Assembly (NCBI RefSeq): GCF_029227915.1
Contig: NC_079879.1
Span: forward strand, 20,786,501-20,850,500
Direction of reading: 5' to 3'
From: Hydractinia symbiolongicarpus
Taxonomy: Eukaryota; Cnidaria; Hydrozoa; Anthoathecata; Hydractiniidae
Length of the DNA: 64,000 nt
Notes under the pieces: model-generated
What the model was told of the DNA's origin: nothing
Seen by the model: the letters and a program-made list of their open reading frames with translations, nothing else
Database searches by the model: none
Part shown: positions 1 through 13,399 of the stretch, piece by piece
Position numbering within the stretch: the first letter of the stretch is position 1
Layout of the letters: every line of letters starts with the position of its first letter
Position numbers and translations under genes: made by a program

Positions 1-1
1 G

Positions 2-118
2 TTGCCTGATGTCAAAGCCGCTAACGCTTACTTGACGGCTCACACGCCGCCTCAACCTCGTCCACAGGACTATTTGCTTCTCAACGGCGCAAGAAATTCT
101 GGTGCTATTGTCGTGTAA
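2..118 (+). CDS. 3'-terminal coding exon of an unrecognised gene (partial)
   Basis: An open frame enters from the left edge and ends at TAA 116-118, giving 38 residues. The segment is relatively GC-rich and Pro-rich in the middle, with a PPQPRPQDY stretch, and ends in NGARNSGAIVV. The base composition contrasts with the AT-rich DNA that follows and looks like coding sequence. I do not recognise the family. No upstream splice acceptor is visible, so the true left end of this exon lies outside the window. It could be a chance frame, but composition and position favour a real C-terminus. Confidence 0.4.
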   Translation: MPDVKAANAYLTAHTPPQPRPQDYLLLNGARNSGAIVV

Positions 119-995
119 GGTATTATCCCACTACATTAACAAAATCAAAAAAAAAATATTATTTTCTTAACTTTTTTATGATAATACGATCGATACAATC
201 TAGCTTGACAAATTCGTTAATAAAATGCATTTAGTCCGTTGTGTCATAGTTACTTGTTCTTTAGGCAAATTAGAGCCTTTTAGACGTCCTCGCCTGGGTA
301 AAGAAGGCTATCGGGTTATGTATTCGTTTCTAAAATAGTGACAACTGAGGGCTTCGTGAATTAAAATTTTTTGCACGCTATGTTTTGTGCGCCCTACATA
401 AGTTAAAAAACACGTTAGCATACAATAATTTTAGTGCACAGATAACCTCGTTCCTGGTTCCAGAGTTGTCATTGTTGTCGTTTATGTTTACAGCAAATTA
501 GCTTAACCTACTGCTTTCTTTTTTTAACATTCAAACCCAATTTTAATTTATTATGTTACTTTTTATTAGCAAAAGAGAAGAAACGTCAGCGCCGAACTCC
601 CGTCCCCAGGGTCATTTCCCTTTTGATGTGAGAGATGACGTCGAAAACTCCTCGTCTTCTCCCATATCAACAGGACAAAAATCCTAGGGACGAGGGTGAT
701 TAGCGCCGTATATTTAACATTTAACAATGGTGGGATAATATAGTTTAATTATCGATCGCATAGATGGAGCGAACAAAAAATTTCTTTCGTTTTTACATGA
801 GTTCAACTTTGTTATACTTGTCTAAAATCTAATATTAGAAATCGTTATTTCATGTGCGCTATTAGATTGTCACGTAAAAGTTAAATACATACATGTTTTT
901 TTTTCATAAGAGACTCGATAGTAACTGCTAAAATCGACAATTATATTGCTGAGGTATTTTTAAAAGGATAAACAATAACGTGTATTTTATTATTG
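119..995. other. Non-coding spacer, AT-rich
   Basis: No convincing gene is seen. It holds an imperfect inverted pair related to CCTGGGAACGAGG: CCTCGTTCCTGG near 446-460, and a partner CCTAGGGACGAGG near 684-697. These look like the decayed ends of a small repeat. The region presumably contains the 3' UTR of the gene ending at 118. Confidence 0.3.
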
Positions 996-1098
996 GTTCG
1001 GTGTTCCGGGTTATTTGATCCAAAGTACCGGTATTCCGGGTTGTTCCGAATTATCTGTTCCGGTGTTCTAGTGTTCCGGGTTGTTCCGTGTTCCGATT
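996..1098 (+). repeat. Degenerate short tandem repeat (GTGTTCCGGGTT-like)
   Basis: About seven imperfect copies of a 10-17 bp unit built on TGTTCCGGGTTGTTCCG lie just before the 2601-bp array. The open frame running through it (993-1331) is a by-product of the repeat and is not called as a gene. Confidence 0.7.
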
Positions 1099-2720
1099 TT
1101 CAGCGTTTTACAGAGAAGCGCGGCATGGTTTTGTTCATCCTATTTCGAAATAAACCCGATTTTGTCAACACGTTTAATCTTGCATGTGCGTTTTCGCATG
1201 GCTTGCCCGAAAACACACATCGTAAACTAGCCATAGTTACCACTAATGCGCCCCGAATTACAAATAACGATTTCAAACATTCAAATTTAGAACGGGATTT
1301 AAAATTAAAATGGAAAATGGTGGACGTTTGAAATTTATAAAAACTGCAGTGTTAGAACTTATTATTTTCGTTATTTTCACATTTGGCTAAGGCTCTATCT
1401 ATAAAGTTAGATCTTGATTAAATATATGTACACTTTAAACGCCTCTAGCCTTCTTGTTGTGTAATTTCACGTAATCATTGCTTTTGATTTTTGGTTAAAA
1501 TTCGTTCAAAAGACTTACGCATACATTTTTGACTTATCAAATCTCCAAAAATTCTTGTGCTGTAATAACAAATTGTGTCTGAAAGCTATTCTGCTGAAAC
1601 ATTTTCCGCCAAATATGACGAATATGATAGAAATGCAGTACGGAATTGCATAGAGGCTTGTGAATAAGCTTATTGCCCAGGGGAAAATTTTTAAATAAGA
1701 AGCCCTGCGACTTGAAGATTTCCGTCATTAGCCTAAAAGATTCTGAAATTTGAAGTAGACTTTAAAACGGAGAACAATGGGGTATATAAACACATCATAA
1801 GTATCCTAATTCTCAATTATTATTGCGTAAAATACAACTTGATAAATAAAAAATAATTTTTTTTTACATATATATAGTATATATTCTAAAACAATAGTTA
1901 AAACTTTAACTGGATTTTTTTAAACTGATGCTATGTATGAACTTCACGATTCGAATATATATAATAACTTCTGAACAATTTCAATTTCAATGAATTATTA
2001 CTCTGTTAAGTTACCAATAAAATCCTTAAAAATTTCTCTCGTTGAAGATTTTTCGAAACTGCTGATGGTGCATGGTTTCATAACAAATGATCTGAAAAAG
2101 AAAGTATATTTAAAATTGAGAAAGAAGAATACAATTTTACCAGAACTGAATTAATACTAGGTTGTTTAATTATTGTCTACTTATCTGATTTAAAGTTAGA
2201 ATTTATTAAAAAGATACAAATCAATGCCATGTGATACACAAAAGGTATACTATATAAATAAAAATATATATATAAATTTAGTCAAGCTGGCTTTGATATC
2301 ATTGTTAAACAAGTATAATATTAAGCAGGCGATACAAGATTTTCAAACCTGTGGACAATACAGGACTTATTTTGTTGAAATCGATTTATTGAATTTTACA
2401 AATTTGATTGTTTATTATCGAGGAAATTGATTGGTCATTGTTTTAGAATTGAATTGAACAAGTTGATACAAAAAAGGGTAGACACTCAATTAATAAATTT
2501 GTCAGATTTGATAAATCAACAACATCATTTATAATTTCAAGAAAAAACATAAAAAAGGGAAGAAAACAAAGAAACCTGTAACATACTGTGGGTAGCGTCT
2601 AGTTGTACTGCAAGGGCTAACTATGTTATGTTATTGGTTAATTTATCAGTTCAACTTGACTGTTCCGTGCAATGAACAACAATATTTTTTCATGATTCAA
2701 CAAATATCTTTTTATATATA

Positions 2721-3001
2721 TTCTTGCGGTCGGATTCGTGTCAACCAATCACGGGCAGCCATTATGAAATGGGGTACAAATGCCGTAATTAATGTTTTTG
2801 TGGCAAGAAATTCTTTTTTTTTTAGTCAAATCTTTAATATGTTTTAGATACTGCTTAATTTTTGCCATTTTGTGACATTTTAACGACGTTTTACTTGTAA
2901 ATTCTGTTTAAGTAAGGTTGCTACTTTGAAGGTTTGACCGTGAAAAGTCCACTTTGTTCTCCATCGGATAGCAACGAAGGAGAACATTCTGACCGCAAGA
3001 A
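2721..3001. mobile_element. Candidate TA-flanked miniature inverted-repeat element inside the 2601-bp unit
   Basis: Arms TTCTTGCGGTC (2721-2731) and GACCGCAAGAA (2991-3001) are perfect inverted repeats, flanked by TA on both sides (2719-2720 and 3002-3003) as expected for Tc1/mariner-type insertion. The 281-bp body has no coding capacity. A second hairpin, GTTCTCC/GGAGAAC, lies at about 2957-2985. The same element recurs at 5322, 7923 and 10524, and in a longer form at 20484-20796, because it is part of the amplified unit. An 11-bp arm is short, so the call is moderate. Confidence 0.5.
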
Positions 3002-6000
3002 TACATGATAGCAGCCTCACAAAGGTTCCTTTAGAAGTTATTTTACTCACCCAAAACGCCTATACTTTTTACGGTGTATGTGGCTTATCAGCACCCTCGT
3101 TGATAAAATTACACAGGGCAGGATAAAAGTTTTTTGTTGCTTCTGAAAAAAGGGACTCTAATGAAAGCACTATTTTGTGCAGTTCTAGCTTGATAGCTGT
3201 AGTACAAGTGAGAGTAGTTTTACGACTATTAACTTATAAAATGCAAGAATTTAAAAATAAGTATTTAGCTCCCTAGCTACATCATTAAAGCTATTACGAC
3301 AAGCCAGACCATCGGGAAGGGAAGACCAACAAAATGCAAGCAGTTTTAGTCATGGCCATACACGGAATGTTCTGTTCTTGATTGACTTTAAATTGTGATG
3401 CATTTATAAATTGCGGCCTTTGGATCAACGCCATAAACCGTTCTGAGTTTAATTTCATATAAAATATAAGTAATCCTTCTACTTACTGTTAACAAGTTTC
3501 GAAACAACTCGGACAAAGAAAAACAAACCTTTTCTTGAAGATAAATTCACGTGGGCTGCAGTGACATTTAAGCATATTAAACGAGACAATATTACAAAGC
3601 TTTAAATTAACATAACAAAAGAATCTCGATTAATATTTTTTATGGCAGTCAAATCTTCAGAGACAACAAAGAAACCGAGACAAGATAAGTTTTGCTCGAT
3701 CAGTGTTATTTTTGTCTTGATGGTACCAAACACACAGGTTGTGTTATATCAAACCTAGGTTGGATGTTCGAGCCGAAGTTCCCCCGCGAAGTTGAGAGTA
3801 AGAAAAAAACTTCTCCCATACATAAAACTAGCCATAGTTACCACTAATGCGCCCCGAATTACAAATAACGATTTCAAACATTCAAATTTAGAACGGGATT
3901 TAAAATTAAAATGGAAAATGGTGGACGTTTGAAATTTATAAAAACTGCAGTGTTAGAACTTATTATTTTCGTTATTTTCACATTTGGCTAAGGCTCTATC
4001 TATAAAGTTAGATCTTGATTAAATATATGTACACTTTAAACGCCTCTAGCCTTCTTGTTGTGTAATTTCACGTAATCATTGCTTTTGATTTTTGGTTAAA
4101 ATTCGTTCAAAAGACTTACGCATACATTTTTGACTTATCAAATCTCCAAAAATTCTTGTGCTGTAATAACAAATTGTGTCTGAAAGCTATTCTGCTGAAA
4201 CATTTTCCGCCAAATATGACGAATATGATAGAAATGCAGTACGGAATTGCATAGAGGCTTGTGAATAAGCTTATTGCCCAGGGGAAAATTTTTAAATAAG
4301 AAGCCCTGCGACTTGAAGATTTCCGTCATTAGCCTAAAAGATTCTGAAATTTGAAGTAGACTTTAAAACGGAGAACAATGGGGTATATAAACACATCATA
4401 AGTATCCTAATTCTCAATTATTATTGCGTAAAATACAACTTGATAAATAAAAAATAATTTTTTTTTACATATATATAGTATATATTCTAAAACAATAGTT
4501 AAAACTTTAACTGGATTTTTTTAAACTGATGCTATGTATGAACTTCACGATTCGAATATATATAATAACTTCTGAACAATTTCAATTTCAATGAATTATT
4601 ACTCTGTTAAGTTACCAATAAAATCCTTAAAAATTTCTCTCGTTGAAGATTTTTCGAAACTGCTGATGGTGCATGGTTTCATAACAAATGATCTGAAAAA
4701 GAAAGTATATTTAAAATTGAGAAAGAAGAATACAATTTTACCAGAACTGAATTAATACTAGGTTGTTTAATTATTGTCTACTTATCTGATTTAAAGTTAG
4801 AATTTATTAAAAAGATACAAATCAATGCCATGTGATACACAAAAGGTATACTATATAAATAAAAATATATATATAAATTTAGTCAAGCTGGCTTTGATAT
4901 CATTGTTAAACAAGTATAATATTAAGCAGGCGATACAAGATTTTCAAACCTGTGGACAATACAGGACTTATTTTGTTGAAATCGATTTATTGAATTTTAC
5001 AAATTTGATTGTTTATTATCGAGGAAATTGATTGGTCATTGTTTTAGAATTGAATTGAACAAGTTGATACAAAAAAGGGTAGACACTCAATTAATAAATT
5101 TGTCAGATTTGATAAATCAACAACATCATTTATAATTTCAAGAAAAAACATAAAAAAGGGAAGAAAACAAAGAAACCTGTAACATACTGTGGGTAGCGTC
5201 TAGTTGTACTGCAAGGGCTAACTATGTTATGTTATTGGTTAATTTATCAGTTCAACTTGACTGTTCCGTGCAATGAACAACAATATTTTTTCATGATTCA
5301 ACAAATATCTTTTTATATATATTCTTGCGGTCGGATTCGTGTCAACCAATCACGGGCAGCCATTATGAAATGGGGTACAAATGCCGTAATTAATGTTTTT
5401 GTGGCAAGAAATTCTTTTTTTTTTAGTCAAATCTTTAATATGTTTTAGATACTGCTTAATTTTTGCCATTTTGTGACATTTTAACGACGTTTTACTTGTA
5501 AATTCTGTTTAAGTAAGGTTGCTACTTTGAAGGTTTGACCGTGAAAAGTCCACTTTGTTCTCCATCGGATAGCAACGAAGGAGAACATTCTGACCGCAAG
5601 AATACATGATAGCAGCCTCACAAAGGTTCCTTTAGAAGTTATTTTACTCACCCAAAACGCCTATACTTTTTACGGTGTATGTGGCTTATCAGCACCCTCG
5701 TTGATAAAATTACACAGGGCAGGATAAAAGTTTTTTGTTGCTTCTGAAAAAAGGGACTCTAATGAAAGCACTATTTTGTGCAGTTCTAGCTTGATAGCTG
5801 TAGTACAAGTGAGAGTAGTTTTACGACTATTAACTTATAAAATGCAAGAATTTAAAAATAAGTATTTAGCTCCCTAGCTACATCATTAAAGCTATTACGA
5901 CAAGCCAGACCATCGGGAAGGGAAGACCAACAAAATGCAAGCAGTTTTAGTCATGGCCATACACGGAATGTTCTGTTCTTGATTGACTTTAAATTGTGAT

Positions 6001-9000
6001 GCATTTATAAATTGCGGCCTTTGGATCAACGCCATAAACCGTTCTGAGTTTAATTTCATATAAAATATAAGTAATCCTTCTACTTACTGTTAACAAGTTT
6101 CGAAACAACTCGGACAAAGAAAAACAAACCTTTTCTTGAAGATAAATTCACGTGGGCTGCAGTGACATTTAAGCATATTAAACGAGACAATATTACAAAG
6201 CTTTAAATTAACATAACAAAAGAATCTCGATTAATATTTTTTATGGCAGTCAAATCTTCAGAGACAACAAAGAAACCGAGACAAGATAAGTTTTGCTCGA
6301 TCAGTGTTATTTTTGTCTTGATGGTACCAAACACACAGGTTGTGTTATATCAAACCTAGGTTGGATGTTCGAGCCGAAGTTCCCCCGCGAAGTTGAGAGT
6401 AAGAAAAAAACTTCTCCCATACATAAAACTAGCCATAGTTACCACTAATGCGCCCCGAATTACAAATAACGATTTCAAACATTCAAATTTAGAACGGGAT
6501 TTAAAATTAAAATGGAAAATGGTGGACGTTTGAAATTTATAAAAACTGCAGTGTTAGAACTTATTATTTTCGTTATTTTCACATTTGGCTAAGGCTCTAT
6601 CTATAAAGTTAGATCTTGATTAAATATATGTACACTTTAAACGCCTCTAGCCTTCTTGTTGTGTAATTTCACGTAATCATTGCTTTTGATTTTTGGTTAA
6701 AATTCGTTCAAAAGACTTACGCATACATTTTTGACTTATCAAATCTCCAAAAATTCTTGTGCTGTAATAACAAATTGTGTCTGAAAGCTATTCTGCTGAA
6801 ACATTTTCCGCCAAATATGACGAATATGATAGAAATGCAGTACGGAATTGCATAGAGGCTTGTGAATAAGCTTATTGCCCAGGGGAAAATTTTTAAATAA
6901 GAAGCCCTGCGACTTGAAGATTTCCGTCATTAGCCTAAAAGATTCTGAAATTTGAAGTAGACTTTAAAACGGAGAACAATGGGGTATATAAACACATCAT
7001 AAGTATCCTAATTCTCAATTATTATTGCGTAAAATACAACTTGATAAATAAAAAATAATTTTTTTTTACATATATATAGTATATATTCTAAAACAATAGT
7101 TAAAACTTTAACTGGATTTTTTTAAACTGATGCTATGTATGAACTTCACGATTCGAATATATATAATAACTTCTGAACAATTTCAATTTCAATGAATTAT
7201 TACTCTGTTAAGTTACCAATAAAATCCTTAAAAATTTCTCTCGTTGAAGATTTTTCGAAACTGCTGATGGTGCATGGTTTCATAACAAATGATCTGAAAA
7301 AGAAAGTATATTTAAAATTGAGAAAGAAGAATACAATTTTACCAGAACTGAATTAATACTAGGTTGTTTAATTATTGTCTACTTATCTGATTTAAAGTTA
7401 GAATTTATTAAAAAGATACAAATCAATGCCATGTGATACACAAAAGGTATACTATATAAATAAAAATATATATATAAATTTAGTCAAGCTGGCTTTGATA
7501 TCATTGTTAAACAAGTATAATATTAAGCAGGCGATACAAGATTTTCAAACCTGTGGACAATACAGGACTTATTTTGTTGAAATCGATTTATTGAATTTTA
7601 CAAATTTGATTGTTTATTATCGAGGAAATTGATTGGTCATTGTTTTAGAATTGAATTGAACAAGTTGATACAAAAAAGGGTAGACACTCAATTAATAAAT
7701 TTGTCAGATTTGATAAATCAACAACATCATTTATAATTTCAAGAAAAAACATAAAAAAGGGAAGAAAACAAAGAAACCTGTAACATACTGTGGGTAGCGT
7801 CTAGTTGTACTGCAAGGGCTAACTATGTTATGTTATTGGTTAATTTATCAGTTCAACTTGACTGTTCCGTGCAATGAACAACAATATTTTTTCATGATTC
7901 AACAAATATCTTTTTATATATATTCTTGCGGTCGGATTCGTGTCAACCAATCACGGGCAGCCATTATGAAATGGGGTACAAATGCCGTAATTAATGTTTT
8001 TGTGGCAAGAAATTCTTTTTTTTTTAGTCAAATCTTTAATATGTTTTAGATACTGCTTAATTTTTGCCATTTTGCGACATTTTAACGACGTTTTACTTGT
8101 AAATTCTGTTTAAGTAAGGTTGCTACTTTGAAGGTTTGACCGTGAAAAGTCCACTTTGTTCTCCATCGGATAGCAACGAAGGAGAACATTCTGACCGCAA
8201 GAATACATGATAGCAGCCTCACAAAGGTTCCTTTAGAAGTTATTTTACTCACCCAAAACGCCTATACTTTTTACGGTGTATGTGGCTTATCAGCACCCTC
8301 GTTGATAAAATTACACAGGGCAGGATAAAAGTTTTTTGTTGCTTCTGAAAAAAGGGACTCTAATGAAAGCACTATTTTGTGCAGTTCTAGCTTGATAGCT
8401 GTAGTACAAGTGAGAGTAGTTTTACGACTATTAACTTATAAAATGCAAGAATTTAAAAATAAGTATTTAGCTCCCTAGCTACATCATTAAAGCTATTACG
8501 ACAAGCCAGACCATCGGGAAGGGAAGACCAACAAAATGCAAGCAGTTTTAGTCATGGCCATACACGGAATGTTCTGTTCTTGATTGACTTTAAATTGTGA
8601 TGCATTTATAAATTGCGGCCTTTGGATCAACGCCATAAACCGTTCTGAGTTTAATTTCATATAAAATATAAGTAATCCTTCTACTTACTGTTAACAAGTT
8701 TCGAAACAACTCGGACAAAGAAAAACAAACCTTTTCTTGAAGATAAATTCACGTGGGCTGCAGTGACATTTAAGCATATTAAACGAGACAATATTACAAA
8801 GCTTTAAATTAACATAACAAAAGAATCTCGATTAATATTTTTTATGGCAGTCAAATCTTCAGAGACAACAAAGAAACCGAGACAAGATAAGTTTTGCTCG
8901 ATCAGTGTTATTTTTGTCTTGATGGTACCAAACACACAGGTTGTGTTATATCAAACCTAGGTTGGATGTTCGAGCCGAAGTTCCCCCGCGAAGTTGAGAG

Positions 9001-11627
9001 TAAGAAAAAAACTTCTCCCATACATAAAACTAGCCATAGTTACCACTAATGCGCCCCGAATTACAAATAACGATTTCAAACATTCAAATTTAGAACGGGA
9101 TTTAAAATTAAAATGGAAAATGGTGGACGTTTGAAATTTATAAAAACTGCAGTGTTAGAACTTATTATTTTCGTTATTTTCACATTTGGCTAAGGCTCTA
9201 TCTATAAAGTTAGATCTTGATTAAATATATGTACACTTTAAACGCCTCTAGCCTTCTTGTTGTGTAATTTCACGTAATCATTGCTTTTGATTTTTGGTTA
9301 AAATTCGTTCAAAAGACTTACGCATACATTTTTGACTTATCAAATCTCCAAAAATTCTTGTGCTGTAATAACAAATTGTGTCTGAAAGCTATTCTGCTGA
9401 AACATTTTCCGCCAAATATGACGAATATGATAGAAATGCAGTACGGAATTGCATAGAGGCTTGTGAATAAGCTTATTGCCCAGGGGAAAATTTTTAAATA
9501 AGAAGCCCTGCGACTTGAAGATTTCCGTCATTAGCCTAAAAGATTCTGAAATTTGAAGTAGACTTTAAAACGGAGAACAATGGGGTATATAAACACATCA
9601 TAAGTATCCTAATTCTCAATTATTATTGCGTAAAATACAACTTGATAAATAAAAAATAATTTTTTTTTACATATATATAGTATATATTCTAAAACAATAG
9701 TTAAAACTTTAACTGGATTTTTTTAAACTGATGCTATGTATGAACTTCACGATTCGAATATATATAATAACTTCTGAACAATTTCAATTTCAATGAATTA
9801 TTACTCTGTTAAGTTACCAATAAAATCCTTAAAAATTTCTCTCGTTGAAGATTTTTCGAAACTGCTGATGGTGCATGGTTTCATAACAAATGATCTGAAA
9901 AAGAAAGTATATTTAAAATTGAGAAAGAAGAATACAATTTTACCAGAACTGAATTAATACTAGGTTGTTTAATTATTGTCTACTTATCTGATTTAAAGTT
10001 AGAATTTATTAAAAAGATACAAATCAATGCCATGTGATACACAAAAGGTATACTATATAAATAAAAATATATATATAAATTTAGTCAAGCTGGCTTTGAT
10101 ATCATTGTTAAACAAGTATAATATTAAGCAGGCGATACAAGATTTTCAAACCTGTGGACAATACAGGACTTATTTTGTTGAAATCGATTTATTGAATTTT
10201 ACAAATTTGATTGTTTATTATCGAGGAAATTGATTGGTCATTGTTTTAGAATTGAATTGAACAAGTTGATACAAAAAAGGGTAGACACTCAATTAATAAA
10301 TTTGTCAGATTTGATAAATCAACAACATCATTTATAATTTCAAGAAAAAACATAAAAAAGGGAAGAAAACAAAGAAACCTGTAACATACTGTGGGTAGCG
10401 TCTAGTTGTACTGCAAGGGCTAACTATGTTATGTTATTGGTTAATTTATCAGTTCAACTTGACTGTTCCGTGCAATGAACAACAATATTTTTTCATGATT
10501 CAACAAATATCTTTTTATATATATTCTTGCGGTCGGATTCGTGTCAACCAATCACGGGCAGCCATTATGAAATGGGGTACAAATGCCGTAATTAATGTTT
10601 TTGTGGCAAGAAATTCTTTTTTTTTTAGTCAAATCTTTAATATGTTTTAGATACTGCTTAATTTTTGCCATTTTGTGACATTTTAACGACGTTTTACTTG
10701 TAAATTCTGTTTAAGTAAGGTTGCTACTTTGAAGGTTTGACCGTGAAAAGTCCACTTTGTTCTCCATCGGATAGCAACGAAGGAGAACATTCTGACCGCA
10801 AGAATACATGATAGCAGCCTCACAAAGGTTCCTTTAGAAGTTATTTTACTCACCCAAAACGCCTATACTTTTTACGGTGTATGTGGCTTATCAGCACCCT
10901 CGTTGATAAAATTACACAGGGCAGGATAAAAGTTTTTTGTTGCTTCTGAAAAAAGGGACTCTAATGAAAGCACTATTTTGTGCAGTTCTAGCTTGATAGC
11001 TGTAGTACAAGTGAGAGTAGTTTTACGACTATTAACTTATAAAATGCAAGAATTTAAAAATAAGTATTTAGCTCCCTAGCTACATCATTAAAGCTATTAC
11101 GACAAGCCAGACCATCGGGAAGGGAAGACCAACAAAATGCAAGCAGTTTTAGTCATGGCCATACACGGAATGTTCTGTTCTTGATTGACTTTAAATTGTG
11201 ATGCATTTATAAATTGCGGCCTTTGGATCAACGCCATAAACCGTTCTGAGTTTAATTTCATATAAAATATAAGTAATCCTTCTACTTACTGTTAACAAGT
11301 TTCGAAACAACTCGGACAAAGAAAAACAAACCTTTTCTTGAAGATAAATTCACGTGGGCTGCAGTGACATTTAAGCATATTAAACGAGACAATATTACAA
11401 AGCTTTAAATTAACATAACAAAAGAATCTCGATTAATATTTTTTATGGCAGTCAAATCTTCAGAGACAACAAAGAAACCGAGACAAGATAAGTTTTGCTC
11501 GATCAGTGTTATTTTTGTCTTGATGGTACCAAACACACAGGTTGTGTTATATCAAACCTAGGTTGGATGTTCGAGCCGAAGTTCCCCCGCGAAGTTGAGA
11601 GTAAGAAAAAAACTTCTCCCATACATA

Positions 11628-12892
11628 AAACTAGCCATAGTTACCACTAATGCGCCCCGAATTACAAATAACGATTTCAAACATTCAAATTTAGAACGGG
11701 ATTTAAAATTAAAATGGAAAATGGTGGACGTTTGAAATTTATAAAAACTGCAGTGTTAGAACTTATTATTTTCGTTATTTTCACATTTGGCTAAGGCTCT
11801 ATCTATAAAGTTAGATCTTGATTAAATATATGTACACTTTAAACGCCTCTAGCCTTCTTGTTGTGTAATTTCACGTAATCATTGCTTTTGATTTTTGGTT
11901 AAAATTCGTTCAAAAGACTTACGCATACATTTTTGACTTATCAAATCTCCAAAAATTCTTGTGCTGTAATAACAAATTGTGTCTGAAAGCTATTCTGCTG
12001 AAACATTTTCCGCCAAATATGACGAATATGATAGAAATGCAGTACGGAATTGCATAGAGGCTTGTGAATAAGCTTATTGCCCAGGGGAAAATTTTTAAAT
12101 AAGAAGCCCTGCGACTTGAAGATTTCCGTCATTAGCCTAAAAGATTCTGAAATTTGAAGTAGACTTTAAAACGGAGAACAATGGGGTATATAAACACATC
12201 ATAAGTATCCTAATTCTCAATTATTATTGCGTAAAATACAACTTGATAAATAAAAAATAATTTTTTTTTACATATATATAGTATATATTCTAAAACAATA
12301 GTTAAAACTTTAACTGGATTTTTTTAAACTGATGCTATGTATGAACTTCACGATTCGAATATATATAATAACTTCTGAACAATTTCAATTTCAATGAATT
12401 ATTACTCTGTTAAGTTACCAATAAAATCCTTAAAAATTTCTCTCGTTGAAGATTTTTCGAAACTGCTGATGGTGCATGGTTTCATAACAAATGATCTGAA
12501 AAAGAAAGTATATTTAAAATTGAGAAAGAAGAATACAATTTTACCAGAACTGAATTAATACTAGGTTGTTTAATTATTGTCTACTTATCTGATTTAAAGT
12601 TAGAATTTATTAAAAAGATACAAATCAATGCCATGTGATACACAAAAGGTATACTATATAAATAAAAATATATATATAAATTTAGTCAAGCTGGCTTTGA
12701 TATCATTGTTAAACAAGTATAATATTAAGCAGGCGATACAAGATTTTCAAACCTGTGGACAATACAGGACTTATTTTGTTGAAATCGATTTATTGAATTT
12801 TACAAATTTGATTGTTTATTATCGAGGAAATTGATTGGTCATTGTTTTAGAATTGAATTGAACAAGTTGATACAAAAAAGGGTAGACACTCA
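11628..12892 (+). repeat. Left part of tandem unit 5
   Basis: Identical by eye to the first 1265 bases of units 1-4. It stops at GGGTAGACACTCA, exactly where units 1-4 continue with ATTAATAAATTTGTC. The break is the insertion point of the 7.4-kb transposon. Confidence 0.9.
12891..12892 (+). other. Left target-site duplication (CA)
   Basis: CA here and CA at 20250-20251 flank the element. The uninterrupted site is known from the four intact neighbouring units (GACACTCAATTAATA), so the duplication is only 2 bp. Confidence 0.8.
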
Positions 12893-12919
12893 CTCGGGCA
12901 ACTTACGGACAGTCTCCAA
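12893..12919 (+). repeat. Left terminal inverted repeat of the 7.4-kb transposon
   Basis: 27 bp, starting CTCGGGCAACTTACGGACAG, exact reverse complement of 20223-20249. Confidence 0.95.
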
Positions 12920-13399
12920 AACGTGGTTTTACTAAGCGCACCAACCTGACTGATAATAAAACATCCTGGTTTTTTTTATTCGTTCAGGTGAAGGATCGAT
13001 TTTTGAAAAAAAGCTGTTTAAAATTTTTTAGTTGTATTTAAGTCGATATAGCCTCGCTTTCGTGATTTTATTCACCTTTTTAATTCGGTAAAACCCATAT
13101 AAATAAATACGCGATCAACTATAAACGGCTTTTTTTTAAGTCGTCGACATATTATCTGTGGATTAAAAAAATATCCGATGACGCCACATACCCCTAAGTG
13201 GTGCGAACTGTAAAACACGACGTTTTCTTTGATTTTTCGTCATTTTCAGTACTTTGACGTCATTTTTACTACGGTGTCGGATTTTTTTCCCGTTATATTA
13301 AAAGACGCGCAAAAACTGCGGGAAAAGAAAAACATAAATATGGTAGCTTCAGCGGGAAATTTTTTTTGTGGAATAAAGTAAGAACGAATAACGAATATC
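12920..13399. other. 5' non-coding part of the 7.4-kb transposon
   Basis: Subterminal region and presumed promoter/5' UTR. AT-rich with several T-runs. I see no gene or clear TATA box that decides a start. Confidence 0.4.

Noticed and set aside
1537-2847. Three small ORFs (63, 68 and 74 residues) repeated in every 2601-bp unit as possible genes
   Set aside because: They recur only because the unit is duplicated. Their composition is that of AT-rich random frames, with no recognisable domain, and two sit over low-complexity or hairpin sequence.
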